From assembly GCA_015231375.1 (NCBI GenBank), contig JADGBT010000034.1, forward strand, positions 1 to 37,801: DNA of 37,801 nucleotides, in the 5' to 3' direction. Shown one piece after another: positions 27,008 through 35,174 of this stretch. Position numbers and translations under genes: made by a program. The notes under the pieces were generated by a model. The model searched no databases. It worked only from the letters and a program-made list of their open reading frames with translations, and had not been told where the DNA came from. Within the stretch, counting starts at the first letter, position 1. Each line of letters opens with the position of its first letter. Origin of the DNA: Magnetococcales bacterium. GTDB lineage: Bacteria; Pseudomonadota; Magnetococcia; Magnetococcales; Magnetaquicoccaceae.

Positions 27008-28366
27008 CTAAATGGACGACAAATTAAACTCTTCCACTGGTTTGCGCGTGTTTTTCACCGACGGTTTGCGTTTGCCTTTCACGGAGTTCATGACCACCAG
27101 GGAGTATCCGAAGAGGAGCATGTTCACGATTCCGGTAAAGATGAAAGGCGTTGTCGGGCCAAGCCAGTCGAAAAGAATGCCACCGACTTGCAGAAAGAAA
27201 ATCACTCCAAAACATCCGACAGTATTGAAGACTCCGAGCACCGATCCTCTGATCTCTTCCGGAGCCAGATCCAGTGCCAGGGTTTGGGGGACGAGGATGC
27301 ATCCGGCCTGCCCGATGCCGATCACGATGATCGGCAGCACGATCCACCAGGAGAAGGGGTTGAAGATCAATCCCATGGAGGCGAATCCGACTCCGGAGAG
27401 CAGCAGACCGATGGCCACAGCCGGAATGCGTCCCAATTTTTTGGTGACCCGACCCCAAACGGGGATCGAGATCAGCACCACCAGACCCAGCAGACCGATG
27501 ACCAGTCCGGCGCGGGAGGCGGCTTGCGCATGGCTGGTTTTTTCCATCAGATCGGCAAAATAGATAAACCAGGTCATCAGAAACAGTCCAACGATCACCA
27601 TGTCGTTGCGGGAGGTGAACGCGGACATGAAACTGAGCCGCAATCCTTGTTCCTGTTTGACCAGTTGCCAGACTTCCCGAAAAGGAAAGCTGCGATCCAC
27701 CATTTTAGGCTGCGCGGTTTCCACCAGCAATGTTTTGGCGAGCCAGGCTCCGGTCAGGGCGAAAAGGGCCGCCAGCCACATGGTCATGGTCACGCCGATC
27801 AGTTCGGGGAGTTGCATGAACACCGCATAGACCAGGGTCACGCCAAACGCCATCATGAAGCCAACGTTGGCCAGCAGCAAAGGCCGGTCCTCCTGCCGGG
27901 TATAGTCTCCGGTCAGGGTGGCCACCTGGGGCCAGATCAAGGTGCCGCCCAAAGACATCAAAACCCGCACCACATAAAAGATCACCAGGGCGTTCAGGCC
28001 CAGCATGGCTCCGATTTCCTTGTCGAAGGGGGCGAACAGAGCCGTCACTCCGGCCAGCAGGAATCCGTAGACGATCAGGGGAACCCGACCGATGCGATCC
28101 GAAATATAGCCCAGATAGCCCACGAACAACAGATCGACCAGTTCGGTGATCACCTGGATGTTGGCGTTGACGAATCCGGCGTTTTCCCGCGCCAATCCCA
28201 GCACCTGACTCAGGTAGAGGGGTTGCAGCGCCAGCACCAGAGTCAGAAAAATCATGACGATGGCGACGACCAGATACAAGGCGTTGTGGTGATGTCCCTG
28301 CAACTCGATGGAGCGCGCATCGCCTGTGCTGGCGGCTGTGGTTGTTTGGGCTGAATCAGCGGGCAC
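27008..28366 (-). CDS. mamH: MamH, major facilitator superfamily transporter
   Basis: About 452 residues with 12 membrane helices. MFS-type loops are visible, such as GYLGYISDRIGRVPLIVYG after the second or third helix and WGRVTKKLGRIPAV in the second half. The GTG at 28366 was chosen because GGGAGA lies eight bases before it. An ATG at 28399 in the same frame has no Shine-Dalgarno and would overlap the upstream gene by 44 bases. MamH is proposed to import iron into the magnetosome. The gene opens the mamH-mamI-mamE order. Confidence 0.92.
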   Translation of the reverse strand: MPADSAQTTTAASTGDARSIELQGHHHNALYLVVAIVMIFLTLVLALQPLYLSQVLGLARENAGFVNANIQVITELVDLLFVGYLGYISDRIGRVPLIVYGFLLAGVTALFAPFDKEIGAMLGLNALVIFYVVRVLMSLGGTLIWPQVATLTGDYTRQEDRPLLLANVGFMMAFGVTLVYAVFMQLPELIGVTMTMWLAALFALTGAWLAKTLLVETAQPKMVDRSFPFREVWQLVKQEQGLRLSFMSAFTSRNDMVIVGLFLMTWFIYFADLMEKTSHAQAASRAGLVIGLLGLVVLISIPVWGRVTKKLGRIPAVAIGLLLSGVGFASMGLIFNPFSWWIVLPIIVIGIGQAGCILVPQTLALDLAPEEIRGSVLGVFNTVGCFGVIFFLQVGGILFDWLGPTTPFIFTGIVNMLLFGYSLVVMNSVKGKRKPSVKNTRKPVEEFNLSSI

Positions 28367-28688
28367 TTGGACTTTCTCCCACAGGTTCGGCGCAAACATA
28401 GGGGGCCACAGTGGCGATCAACGGTATTTTCCAGCAAGTGTTCAACGCGACCGACACCAGGCCGAATGCGCTTAAAAACAGCACCAGGACGGTGGAGGTG
28501 CTGAACAGATAGGGTCCGAGTCCCGGAATGTGCATCGCGAAAAAGGACAGAACGGACCAGATCCATAACACCAAGCCCTGTCGGGCATGAAAATCGATAA
28601 AGCGATCTGTTTTGTTGAGCAAGACGGGCACCAGACAGAGAATTCCCATATAGCTCAAGGCAGCCATCATTCTGATTTTCATGGGCAC
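28356..28688 (-). CDS. mmsF: MmsF/MamF-family protein (first copy)
   Basis: 110 residues with three hydrophobic helices and the family motifs MAALSYMGILCLVPVLLN, FIDFHARQGLVLWIW and CWKIPLI. These proteins lie in the magnetosome membrane and affect crystal size and shape. The AALSY start and the position beside mamD favour the name mmsF, but it could equally be called mamF. Its 3' end overlaps the mamH start by 11 bases or more. A hairpin separates it from mamD. Confidence 0.86.
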   Translation of the reverse strand: MPMKIRMMAALSYMGILCLVPVLLNKTDRFIDFHARQGLVLWIWSVLSFFAMHIPGLGPYLFSTSTVLVLFLSAFGLVSVALNTCWKIPLIATVAPYVCAEPVGESPSAR

Positions 28689-28716
28689 GATTTCATCTGA
28701 TCAGAATGTTGTGACA

Positions 28717-28761
28717 CCCGACCACCCGGTCAGCCTTTGACGGGATTTCCTGGTGGTCGGG
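28717..28761 (-). terminator. Hairpin between mamD and mmsF
   Basis: A perfect 10-bp GC-rich stem (CCCGACCACC at 28717-28726, GGTGGTCGGG at 28752-28761) with a 25-nt loop, 35 bases after the mamD stop. No T-tract follows on the minus strand. It may be a partial terminator or processing site that makes mamD mRNA more abundant than the rest of the operon. Confidence 0.4.
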
Positions 28762-28795
28762 ACCATTGTCGCATGATTGCTTTGTTGCTCAAGTG

Positions 28796-29662
28796 TTAGC
28801 TGAGGGCGTCTTCGAGTTCCCCATCTTCTTGAGAGCGTTTCATGTAACTGTAGATACCCACACCCACAGCGGCCACGGCTCCCACGAGCAGGATCGGTCC
28901 CCAGGCGCCCAGGCCGAGGCCCAGACCCAGGCTGGTTCCGGATCCGGTCCAGATCGTGCCGCCGGTGGCGATGCCTTTGGCTCCGGCAGCGGCTTTGGCG
29001 CCACCGGCCAGGGTGGCCGAACCCGTGAGCGTCGAGCCTCCCGCCATGGCGTTGGCACCGCTGGCGATGGTTCCGGTTCCGACCGTCGATCCCGTGGCGA
29101 CAACCGCTCCGGTACCGCCTCCCGCGACCGTGCCACCCTTGCACAGGGCCGCTCCACCTTTGCCCGCGCCCATGCCCATGCCTTTGCCCGCGCCCATGCC
29201 TTTGGCCATGGTGGCACCCTTGCCCGCCTTGGCGCCATTGCACACGGCGGTGCCTTTGCCGGCACCGGCCGCCCCTTTGGCGGCGGTACCTTCCATTTCA
29301 AAGCCCATCTGCTGCATGACTACGCCGCTGCCCGCCGCTCCCTTGGCCGCCACGCCGCCGATGCCTTGATGCAGCACCAGCCATTTGCCCGCCGCCGCCG
29401 TACCGACCGGGGATTGGCCCACGGTCACGGTTTTGCCAACCAGGGCTGAAAGCTGACCGGCTTGCCGCGCTCCTTCGAGTTTGAGCGCGACCATGCCATT
29501 TCCGGCGCCATTCCCGGTGAGTGGATGAAGGAAAATCCAGTTTGCCATGCCGTCACCGGTTGCCACGGTGCTGCCCACCGTGAACGACTGGCCCGCCAAC
29601 ATGGGCACCTGAGCTGCCTGAGCGGCTCCGCTCAACTTGAACATCAGTGTTTCCCCTGCCAT
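28796..29662 (-). CDS. mamD: MamD (Mms7) with an Mms6-like C-terminus
   Basis: 288 residues. The N-terminal ~100 residues hold repeated beta-type segments (GQSFTVGSTV, GKTVTVGQSP, GKWLVLHQ) as in MamD. A Gly/Ala/Lys-rich low-complexity stretch follows (~100-235). The C-terminus carries GGTIWTG, the SLGLGLGLGAWGP repeat, a membrane helix and an acidic end (EDGELEDALS). The LG repeat, helix and acidic tail are the hallmark of Mms6, which binds iron and shapes magnetite. Mms6, MamD and MamC share this repeat, but the GGTIWTG start and acidic tail look more Mms6-like than MamD-like. It is the first gene of the minus-strand operon, with TAGGAGAG upstream of the ATG. Confidence 0.86.
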   Translation of the reverse strand: MAGETLMFKLSGAAQAAQVPMLAGQSFTVGSTVATGDGMANWIFLHPLTGNGAGNGMVALKLEGARQAGQLSALVGKTVTVGQSPVGTAAAGKWLVLHQGIGGVAAKGAAGSGVVMQQMGFEMEGTAAKGAAGAGKGTAVCNGAKAGKGATMAKGMGAGKGMGMGAGKGGAALCKGGTVAGGGTGAVVATGSTVGTGTIASGANAMAGGSTLTGSATLAGGAKAAAGAKGIATGGTIWTGSGTSLGLGLGLGAWGPILLVGAVAAVGVGIYSYMKRSQEDGELEDALS

Positions 29663-29740
29663 CGCATCTCTCCTACGCGTTATATGTTAACAGCCAGTCG
29701 CAGAATCTAAATCTTGTTTATGCGCCAATGACCCGTTTGA
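29663..29740 (-). promoter_or_regulatory. Upstream region and candidate promoter of the mamD-led operon
   Basis: Reading on the minus strand, the ribosome binding site (AGGAGA) lies just before the mamD ATG. Further up, an ACATATAAC stretch resembles a -10 element. No convincing -35 sequence with 16-18 bp spacing is visible, so this is only a candidate, supported mainly by its position in a divergent spacer. Confidence 0.3.
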
Positions 29741-30067
29741 ACAACCAAGACTCGGTTTGCTGATTAACTTGTGTGTATTGAAACGGAACGGTTGTTTCGT
29801 CTGGTGATAACTCTTGGAGGAGTGCAGTCTGAACCGGACTTGTTCCGCCGAGAGTCGGATCTGAAGCCTTTGTAAAGGACTCCATCATTTGCAGGTTTTG
29901 TTTAGCTGATTTTCCGACGCAATTCAAGCAATTTCTCGAAGTTTGTTGTTTTTTCTCAAATGGAAACAATTCTCAATGCTGATGTTAAGGTTGGAAATAC
30001 GACCACTTTGTTTTGGATGGGCTCTGTGTGAACGCTCGTTCTTCTATGGTGTTGAGTTTTTCAAGAG

Positions 30068-30134
30068 TCAGCATCAGCATCAGCATCAGCATCAGCATCA
30101 GCATCAGCATCAGCATCAGCATCAGCATCAGCAT
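30068..30134. repeat. Hexanucleotide tandem repeat, about 11 copies
   Basis: An uninterrupted run of the 6-bp unit CAGCAT (equivalently TCAGCA), 67 bases long. If translated it gives alternating Gln-His, but no credible gene spans it. Perfect conservation suggests recent expansion by slippage. Confidence 0.95.
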
Positions 30135-30196
30135 GCTATGTTAACGGACGATTAAGGGCAGTATCACCGATGGATGTTTATTTGCCCGTTATGCGA

Positions 30197-30226
30197 TTGA
30201 TTGAAAAATCGATTTGATAAGATCAA
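30197..30226 (+). promoter_or_regulatory. Candidate promoter/operator upstream of the zorA-like operon
   Basis: TTGATT (30197-30202) and an extended -10-like TGATAAGAT (TAAGAT at 30218-30223) are separated by 15 bases, a short spacer. The spacer contains the perfect palindrome AAATCGATTT. A second palindrome, TTGATAAGATCAA (30214-30226), resembles an FNR/ANR half-site pair but has three central bases instead of four. It lies about 285 bases before the first ATG. Weak evidence. Confidence 0.28.
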
Positions 30227-30508
30227 TTCAGGTTGGGTGGGTGCATAAGAATCCAATAAATATGCGGTGCGGGATTTGCAGATTTTAAGCTGTTCCCGCT
30301 TCCGGTTGTGACCACCTTTAAGAAATTAAAAATAATCAATTGAATCGAATAGCAAGAATCGGTCTGGTTTTAAGTCCCTGTTCAAAACCATTGCATCAGA
30401 GGCCGTTCATCTGTACCCTTGGCCCACTTCAGAGAAAGTGAGGTGCATTTCAGGCAAAATCCATGTGTTACCCCAATCCCGGATGATCGGAAACAGGAAG
30501 GCTGTCCC

Positions 30509-33500
30509 ATGATTGCAATGGCCACTTTTTTTTCGGGACTTGGAGGGCATCTGGTTTTGGCCTTCCTGGTGATCAGTGGCTTTCTGACCAGTTTGGGTCT
30601 GTTTTATTTTCAAACGCGCCGTATCGGCAAACAGGTCAAAAAGGGGTTGCGCCTGATCGAAGAGTGTAGCGCATCTCCAGATCAGAATCAAACCCAGGAT
30701 CCGTTGAAACGGGATTTGATCCGCAAACAACGTTTCGCCAGCCAGTGGACCCGCTTTCAAAGAGGCATGCTGGAACCCGACATGCACTTCTTCGCGTCGG
30801 CGTGGGCGGAATTCCAGAAACATCTGACCCTGCCCACCACCTCTGCCGCGCTGCCCATCCGCACCACGGCGGAACCGGCTTTGTATTTCAACGAGCGCAG
30901 TCTTTATTTCGTCAATATCAATTCACGTCTGTACGACGCCATCCCCGGATTCTTGACCGGTGGTGGCATCTTCGGCACCTTCGTGGGTCTGGTCGCGGGC
31001 ATCTATCTGGCACAAGACGGCATGTCCGCCGGTCCCCAGGAGATGAAACAGGCGATGAAGTTTTTGATGGGCGGTGTTTCCACAGCCTTTCTGACTTCCA
31101 TCTTCGGTATCGGCCTGTCCATTCTGTTCTCCATTCTGGAAAAACGTCGGCAACACTGGGTGGGGCGTCTGGTGCAGCGTTTCAGCGAACAGCTGGAAGC
31201 CTGTCTGGAGATGTCCCACGACGAAAACAGTGGTCTGTCCCGCATCCACACCGTGCAGATGGAACAACTGACCGAACTGCGCAAACTGTGCCAGATCCTC
31301 AAGGCTCCTGCCGCAGACCGTAGCGCCGCCACAGCCGGAGGCGGGGATATGGATGCCCGCATCGGGGCCAGTCTGGCTCCGGCTTTGGGCAAGATGTTCG
31401 AAACCCTGGTCAGGTATCAAGACAATCAACGTTCCGCCCATCAAGACTCCCTGCAATCGGCCCTGGCGCCGCTGTTGGATCAACTCCAGTCCACCCTCGC
31501 CCAGAAACTCGGATCCATCGAGCTGGGTCTGTTCTCGCTCAACGAGAATCTGCGCAAGCAGCAAGAGGTCCAGAGCGGTCTGTGGGAGGACTTGAGAGAT
31601 GGCAGCCAGAAGGGTCTGCTCGATACCGCCCGGAATATTCGGGAATCCCTGGATGGCCTCGGCGTGCGCGTGTCCACCTTGATGCGCGAGTCCGCCGAAG
31701 GCTCTTTCGGTCGTCTGGATCAGGCAGTGCATACCCTGACCGGCGCCGTGAACGACATGAAACACGCCCAACAGCAGTTCCATCAGGATCTGGTCGGCGC
31801 CGTCACCCGGATCGAGGTGGACCAGCAGGGCCGGACCGATCAGAAGATCCAGACCTTCGAACAGAGTGTCTCTTCCCTGCATACCGGTCTCGATCAGCAC
31901 AACGAACGGCTCGCCCAGTCTTTGAAAGAGGCCGCCTTCACCCTGAAAGAAACCCTCGACACGACCCAGAATTTCCTTTCCGGCAAACAACGTCAATCCG
32001 CCCAGGATCTGGATGCCCTGTTGCACAGTGCGTTGTCCAGCATGGCGGATGTGGCGTCGAACATGAAGCGTTCCCAGATGGAAGTGGCCGCCGTGCTGAA
32101 AGATTCCTCGGTGGGACTGAAAGACTCCACCTCGGGTCTGAGTGGACGGCTGGAGCGCACCATCGCCGATCTGGCGGATGTGGCCGCAGGCATGCGGAGT
32201 GCCCAGGTGGAGATGTCTGTGGCGTTGCGGGACTCCTCGACAGGGCTTGCCGGGCGCATGGAACGCACCATGACCGATCTGGGCGCCGTGGCCGCTGGCA
32301 TGAAAACCGCCCAGATGGAACTGGTGGGACTGCTGCGCGAATCGGCCCACAGTTTCAGTGGTCAGATGGGCAACAGCCTGGAGGATCTGGCCCGCTCCTC
32401 CACCGCCATGCTGGCCGTGCAAAACGAAATGCAACGCATCTTCGGCGCCGCGCCCCATCTGCTGGTCGCCACGGAGAAACTGCTCAACGGCATGGAACGG
32501 TTCCAGGAGCGCGTCGGCTCGAAAATCGACTCCCTGGAGCATACCCGCTCCCGCGAGGCCGCCTCGCACCTGAGTCCGGAAACGCTGCTCGATCACATCA
32601 CCCGTCTCATGGAACGCTCCCGTGGCAGCGAGGACCAGGATGCCGCCAACGTTGCCAAATCCATGGTCGTGGCCGGTGAATTGATCCTCCACGCCGCCGA
32701 AAGCCTCGAACAGACCGCCGCCGGCATGGCCAGTCATTTTGCCACCTCGATCCAGCATCTTTCCAGCAATCAGGCGGAAATGATCAGTGGGTTCCACGAC
32801 TCCAGCGACGGGATCGCCTCCCGACTGGATGACGCCCTGGCCTCTTTGAAAATCACCCTGGAAGGGGTGCGTCATGCCATGGGCGAACTGCAACGTTCCG
32901 TGATCCAGGCGTCGTCCGCTCCGGCCCATCCCCAACCGGTCATGCAGGCGTCGGTCTCGGAAGATCGACAGATGTTCCAGCAACGCTTTGAAGAGGTCCT
33001 GGGAGGGATCCTGCATTATATCGAACGCATGGATTCCAATCATCAGGCCACCATCCACAGCATCAACGATCGCAATCAGGCGGTCGCCACGGTGCTGCAA
33101 CACTCCCACGAAAAGCTCAACCTCGGAACCGATCAACTGGAAAATCTGTTGCAGTCCACGGCGGTTTCGTTCCAGCAGGCGGCCTCCGAAATCAACATCG
33201 CGGCCAACCGCATGTCCCAGACCCTGCAACAATCCACCCGCTGGACCGAAGAGAGTCGTCACGCCATCGCCGGGGTGATCGATTTTTCCTCAACCTTCGA
33301 TCAGGCCCAGGGGCGTTTTGGTCGGATGATCGAGGCCATGGAGTCCGGAGCCATGATGATCGCCGTGGCCGGAGAACGTCTGCAAACCAGCAGCGACAAG
33401 TTGGAAATGGTTTCCGGTGCCATGACCGATACCCAGGAAACCGCCCGTCACACCCTGGCCGCCATCACCAAGGCGCACGAGCAGTTGCGCAACCTTTGGC

Positions 33501-34195
33501 ACAACTACGAGACCCGCTTTGAAGGGGTGGACGAGTCGTTGGGGCGGACCTTTGTGAACCTGAACAACGGCTTGCAGGAGTTTTCCGACCGGGTGTTGCA
33601 GTTCATCTCTGGAGTGGACGACCATATGGGAGGGATCAGCGAGAAACTCGGTTACAGCATCGGGGATTTCGGGACCAAGCTGGAAGATCTCAACGACAGC
33701 ATGAGCGGCTTTCTGGAGAAGATGTCCACCATCCTGATCCGACCCATCCAGGAGACCGCCCGTCAGGTGGCCATGGCCGGAAACCGCATCCACGACACGA
33801 TTCAAAGCGTCGAACAGCTTTCCCACTCCATTTCCATCACCGAGGGCAATGCGCGGGATGGGGCGGAACAGACTCTGGCCGCCTTCCAGGAGGCCCAGGA
33901 ACGGATGAAATCCACCATTGCCATGATGCAGCATCAATTGCACTCCACCTGGACCGAACACCAGAACCGGTTCGATCAGGTGAACGCCTCCATGCAGCAA
34001 ACCATGGCCTCGATCAACAGCGATCTGGAGGAGTTCTCCTCCGAGAAGATTCTGGAATTCATTGGAGGGGTGGATGAACATATGGAAAGCGTGTCGCAAC
34101 AACTGAAAGACACGATCGGGGATTTCAATTCAAAGCTGGATGACTTGAACGACTCCATGTCCTTTTTTGTTCAAACCCTGTCGAGCGTGAAGTAA
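30509..34195 (+). CDS. zorA: ZorA-like MotA/ExbB-family proton channel subunit with a very long helical tail
   Basis: 1228 residues from the ATG at 30509, preceded by GGAAGG at seven bases. One membrane helix (~11-33), a cytoplasmic loop, then two helices: GFLTGGGIFGTFVGLVAG (~147-167) and FLMGGVSTAFLTSIFGIGLS (~184-210). This is the three-helix MotA/TolQ/ExbB core in its ZorA form. The remaining ~1000 residues are an almost continuous coiled-coil tail with internal repeats of ~35 residues (LERTIADLADVAAGM and LAGRMERTMTDL types) and a duplicated ~90-residue C-terminal module. ZorA of Zorya anti-phage systems forms a proton-driven motor with ZorB, and its intracellular tail transmits phage sensing. 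The tail here is longer than in the classical ZorA (~700 residues). A general MotA-like role is the alternative. Confidence 0.75.
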   Translation: MIAMATFFSGLGGHLVLAFLVISGFLTSLGLFYFQTRRIGKQVKKGLRLIEECSASPDQNQTQDPLKRDLIRKQRFASQWTRFQRGMLEPDMHFFASAWAEFQKHLTLPTTSAALPIRTTAEPALYFNERSLYFVNINSRLYDAIPGFLTGGGIFGTFVGLVAGIYLAQDGMSAGPQEMKQAMKFLMGGVSTAFLTSIFGIGLSILFSILEKRRQHWVGRLVQRFSEQLEACLEMSHDENSGLSRIHTVQMEQLTELRKLCQILKAPAADRSAATAGGGDMDARIGASLAPALGKMFETLVRYQDNQRSAHQDSLQSALAPLLDQLQSTLAQKLGSIELGLFSLNENLRKQQEVQSGLWEDLRDGSQKGLLDTARNIRESLDGLGVRVSTLMRESAEGSFGRLDQAVHTLTGAVNDMKHAQQQFHQDLVGAVTRIEVDQQGRTDQKIQTFEQSVSSLHTGLDQHNERLAQSLKEAAFTLKETLDTTQNFLSGKQRQSAQDLDALLHSALSSMADVASNMKRSQMEVAAVLKDSSVGLKDSTSGLSGRLERTIADLADVAAGMRSAQVEMSVALRDSSTGLAGRMERTMTDLGAVAAGMKTAQMELVGLLRESAHSFSGQMGNSLEDLARSSTAMLAVQNEMQRIFGAAPHLLVATEKLLNGMERFQERVGSKIDSLEHTRSREAASHLSPETLLDHITRLMERSRGSEDQDAANVAKSMVVAGELILHAAESLEQTAAGMASHFATSIQHLSSNQAEMISGFHDSSDGIASRLDDALASLKITLEGVRHAMGELQRSVIQASSAPAHPQPVMQASVSEDRQMFQQRFEEVLGGILHYIERMDSNHQATIHSINDRNQAVATVLQHSHEKLNLGTDQLENLLQSTAVSFQQAASEINIAANRMSQTLQQSTRWTEESRHAIAGVIDFSSTFDQAQGRFGRMIEAMESGAMMIAVAGERLQTSSDKLEMVSGAMTDTQETARHTLAAITKAHEQLRNLWHNYETRFEGVDESLGRTFVNLNNGLQEFSDRVLQFISGVDDHMGGISEKLGYSIGDFGTKLEDLNDSMSGFLEKMSTILIRPIQETARQVAMAGNRIHDTIQSVEQLSHSISITEGNARDGAEQTLAAFQEAQERMKSTIAMMQHQLHSTWTEHQNRFDQVNASMQQTMASINSDLEEFSSEKILEFIGGVDEHMESVSQQLKDTIGDFNSKLDDLNDSMSFFVQTLSSVK

Positions 34196-34205
34196 CGGAT
34201 CTCCC

Positions 34206-35174
34206 ATGTACCAGCGACGCCGAGACATCAGGGGGCCGCAGTACACAGCCCATGACTATTCGATTTCCATCAGCGATGTCATGTCGGCGCTGTTGTATGT
34301 TTTTATTGTGATTCTGATCATTTTCTCATTCAACATGGGGAACTCTGAAAACGATTTCCGTTCCGAGTACATCAAGGCCGCCAAGGAACGGGAACGCATG
34401 GAGAAAATCAACGAAGAACAGAACGAGAAACTGAAGAAACTCGAAACCGGTATCGTGGAACTGCATGATCTGGCTGCCCAGCTCAAGCGGGATCTGGATC
34501 AGCACATGGCCAAGACCGCGCAGCTTTTATTTCAGTTGCTCACCGACATTCATCGGGATTTGCAGGTTCATGAGAATCTCAAAGTGTTCATCGATCCCAA
34601 TCATGGCCTGTTGCGTCTGCCCAACGAAATTCTCTTCCCGTCCGGATCGGCCCAGTTTGCCCCCGGCGGAGAGGAGACCCTGAACAAATTGACGCGGGTT
34701 TTGGCGCGGCATCTGCCCTGTTACGCCGGAACCGTGGACAGTACCCAGCGTCCCGCTTCTTGCGAAGATCGACAATGGAATCCCGGTACCCTCGACGCGG
34801 TGTTCATCGAAGGACACACCGACAATATCCCGTTGAGCCGGGCTAATCCCCACAGCAACAATCTGCATTTGTCCGGGATGCGGGCCATCAGGACTTTCGA
34901 GACCCTGCTGGGCAGCGAGCAATCGGAGGCGACGGGTGGGAAAAGTGACTCCGTTCTGGCCGGGCTGCGCAATCAGAAGGGGCAGCCGGTCTTCGGGATC
35001 AGCGGGTATGGAGAGCGTCGTCCGGTGATCTTCTACGCCGAACCCACCCCGGATGCGGCCAATCGACGGATTGACATCCGGTTTTTCCTGGTCAATCCGA
35101 AACCTCCTGCGGTCATTCCCCAGCTTTTTGAAGAGCTGGATCGATTGACCCAAAAGCTCGATGCCCTGAAATGA
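34206..35174 (+). CDS. zorB: ZorB-like MotB/OmpA-family stator subunit
   Basis: 322 residues. One N-terminal membrane helix (~25-43) begins with ISDVMSALLYVFIVILII; Asp24 matches the proton-carrying Asp of MotB-type proteins. A charged coiled coil (~50-105) follows, then an OmpA/MotB peptidoglycan-binding domain (~138-295) with IEGHTDNIPLS (Asp206), GYGERRPV and the final NRRIDIRF arginine. The domain order equals ZorB. It starts 10 bases after the zorA-like stop, and its own stop overlaps the next start as ATGA. Together with the upstream gene it should form a peptidoglycan-anchored rotary unit of five A and two B subunits, as known for this superfamily. The MotB fold is certain; ZorB rather than another MotB relative is inferred from context. 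Confidence 0.78.
   Translation: MYQRRRDIRGPQYTAHDYSISISDVMSALLYVFIVILIIFSFNMGNSENDFRSEYIKAAKERERMEKINEEQNEKLKKLETGIVELHDLAAQLKRDLDQHMAKTAQLLFQLLTDIHRDLQVHENLKVFIDPNHGLLRLPNEILFPSGSAQFAPGGEETLNKLTRVLARHLPCYAGTVDSTQRPASCEDRQWNPGTLDAVFIEGHTDNIPLSRANPHSNNLHLSGMRAIRTFETLLGSEQSEATGGKSDSVLAGLRNQKGQPVFGISGYGERRPVIFYAEPTPDAANRRIDIRFFLVNPKPPAVIPQLFEELDRLTQKLDALK

Larger units (their letters stand above)
29663..30508. other. Divergent intergenic spacer between mamD and the zorA-like gene
   Basis: About 850 bases, more AT-rich than the flanking genes. It contains a 6-bp tandem repeat, an AAATCGATTT palindrome with a nearby TTGAT/ATCAA inverted repeat, and promoter-like sequences. The open frames present start with TTG or consist largely of the repeat, and lack ribosome binding sites. 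I see no gene that I can support. It should carry the promoters of both divergent operons. Confidence 0.6.

Noticed and set aside
29718-29969. Minus-strand 83-codon frame upstream of mamD, with CLNC
   Set aside because: It starts only at TTG, has no ribosome binding site, and the next ATG codons also lack one. It matches nothing I recognise and probably lies in the promoter spacer.
30068-30134. Possible CRISPR-like array
   Set aside because: A simple 6-bp tandem repeat without spacers; no cas genes nearby.
29943-30155. Plus-strand frame encoding a run of alternating Gln-His
   Set aside because: Most of its length is the CAGCAT repeat, and the rest has no family features or ribosome binding site.
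30214-30226. FNR/ANR binding site
   Set aside because: Half-sites match TTGAT/ATCAA, but the centre has three bases rather than four; kept only as a weak observation.
30923-33262. Minus-strand 779-codon frame opposite the zorA-like gene
   Set aside because: His/Gly/Gln-rich shadow without domain features; the plus-strand protein has clear MotA-type helices.
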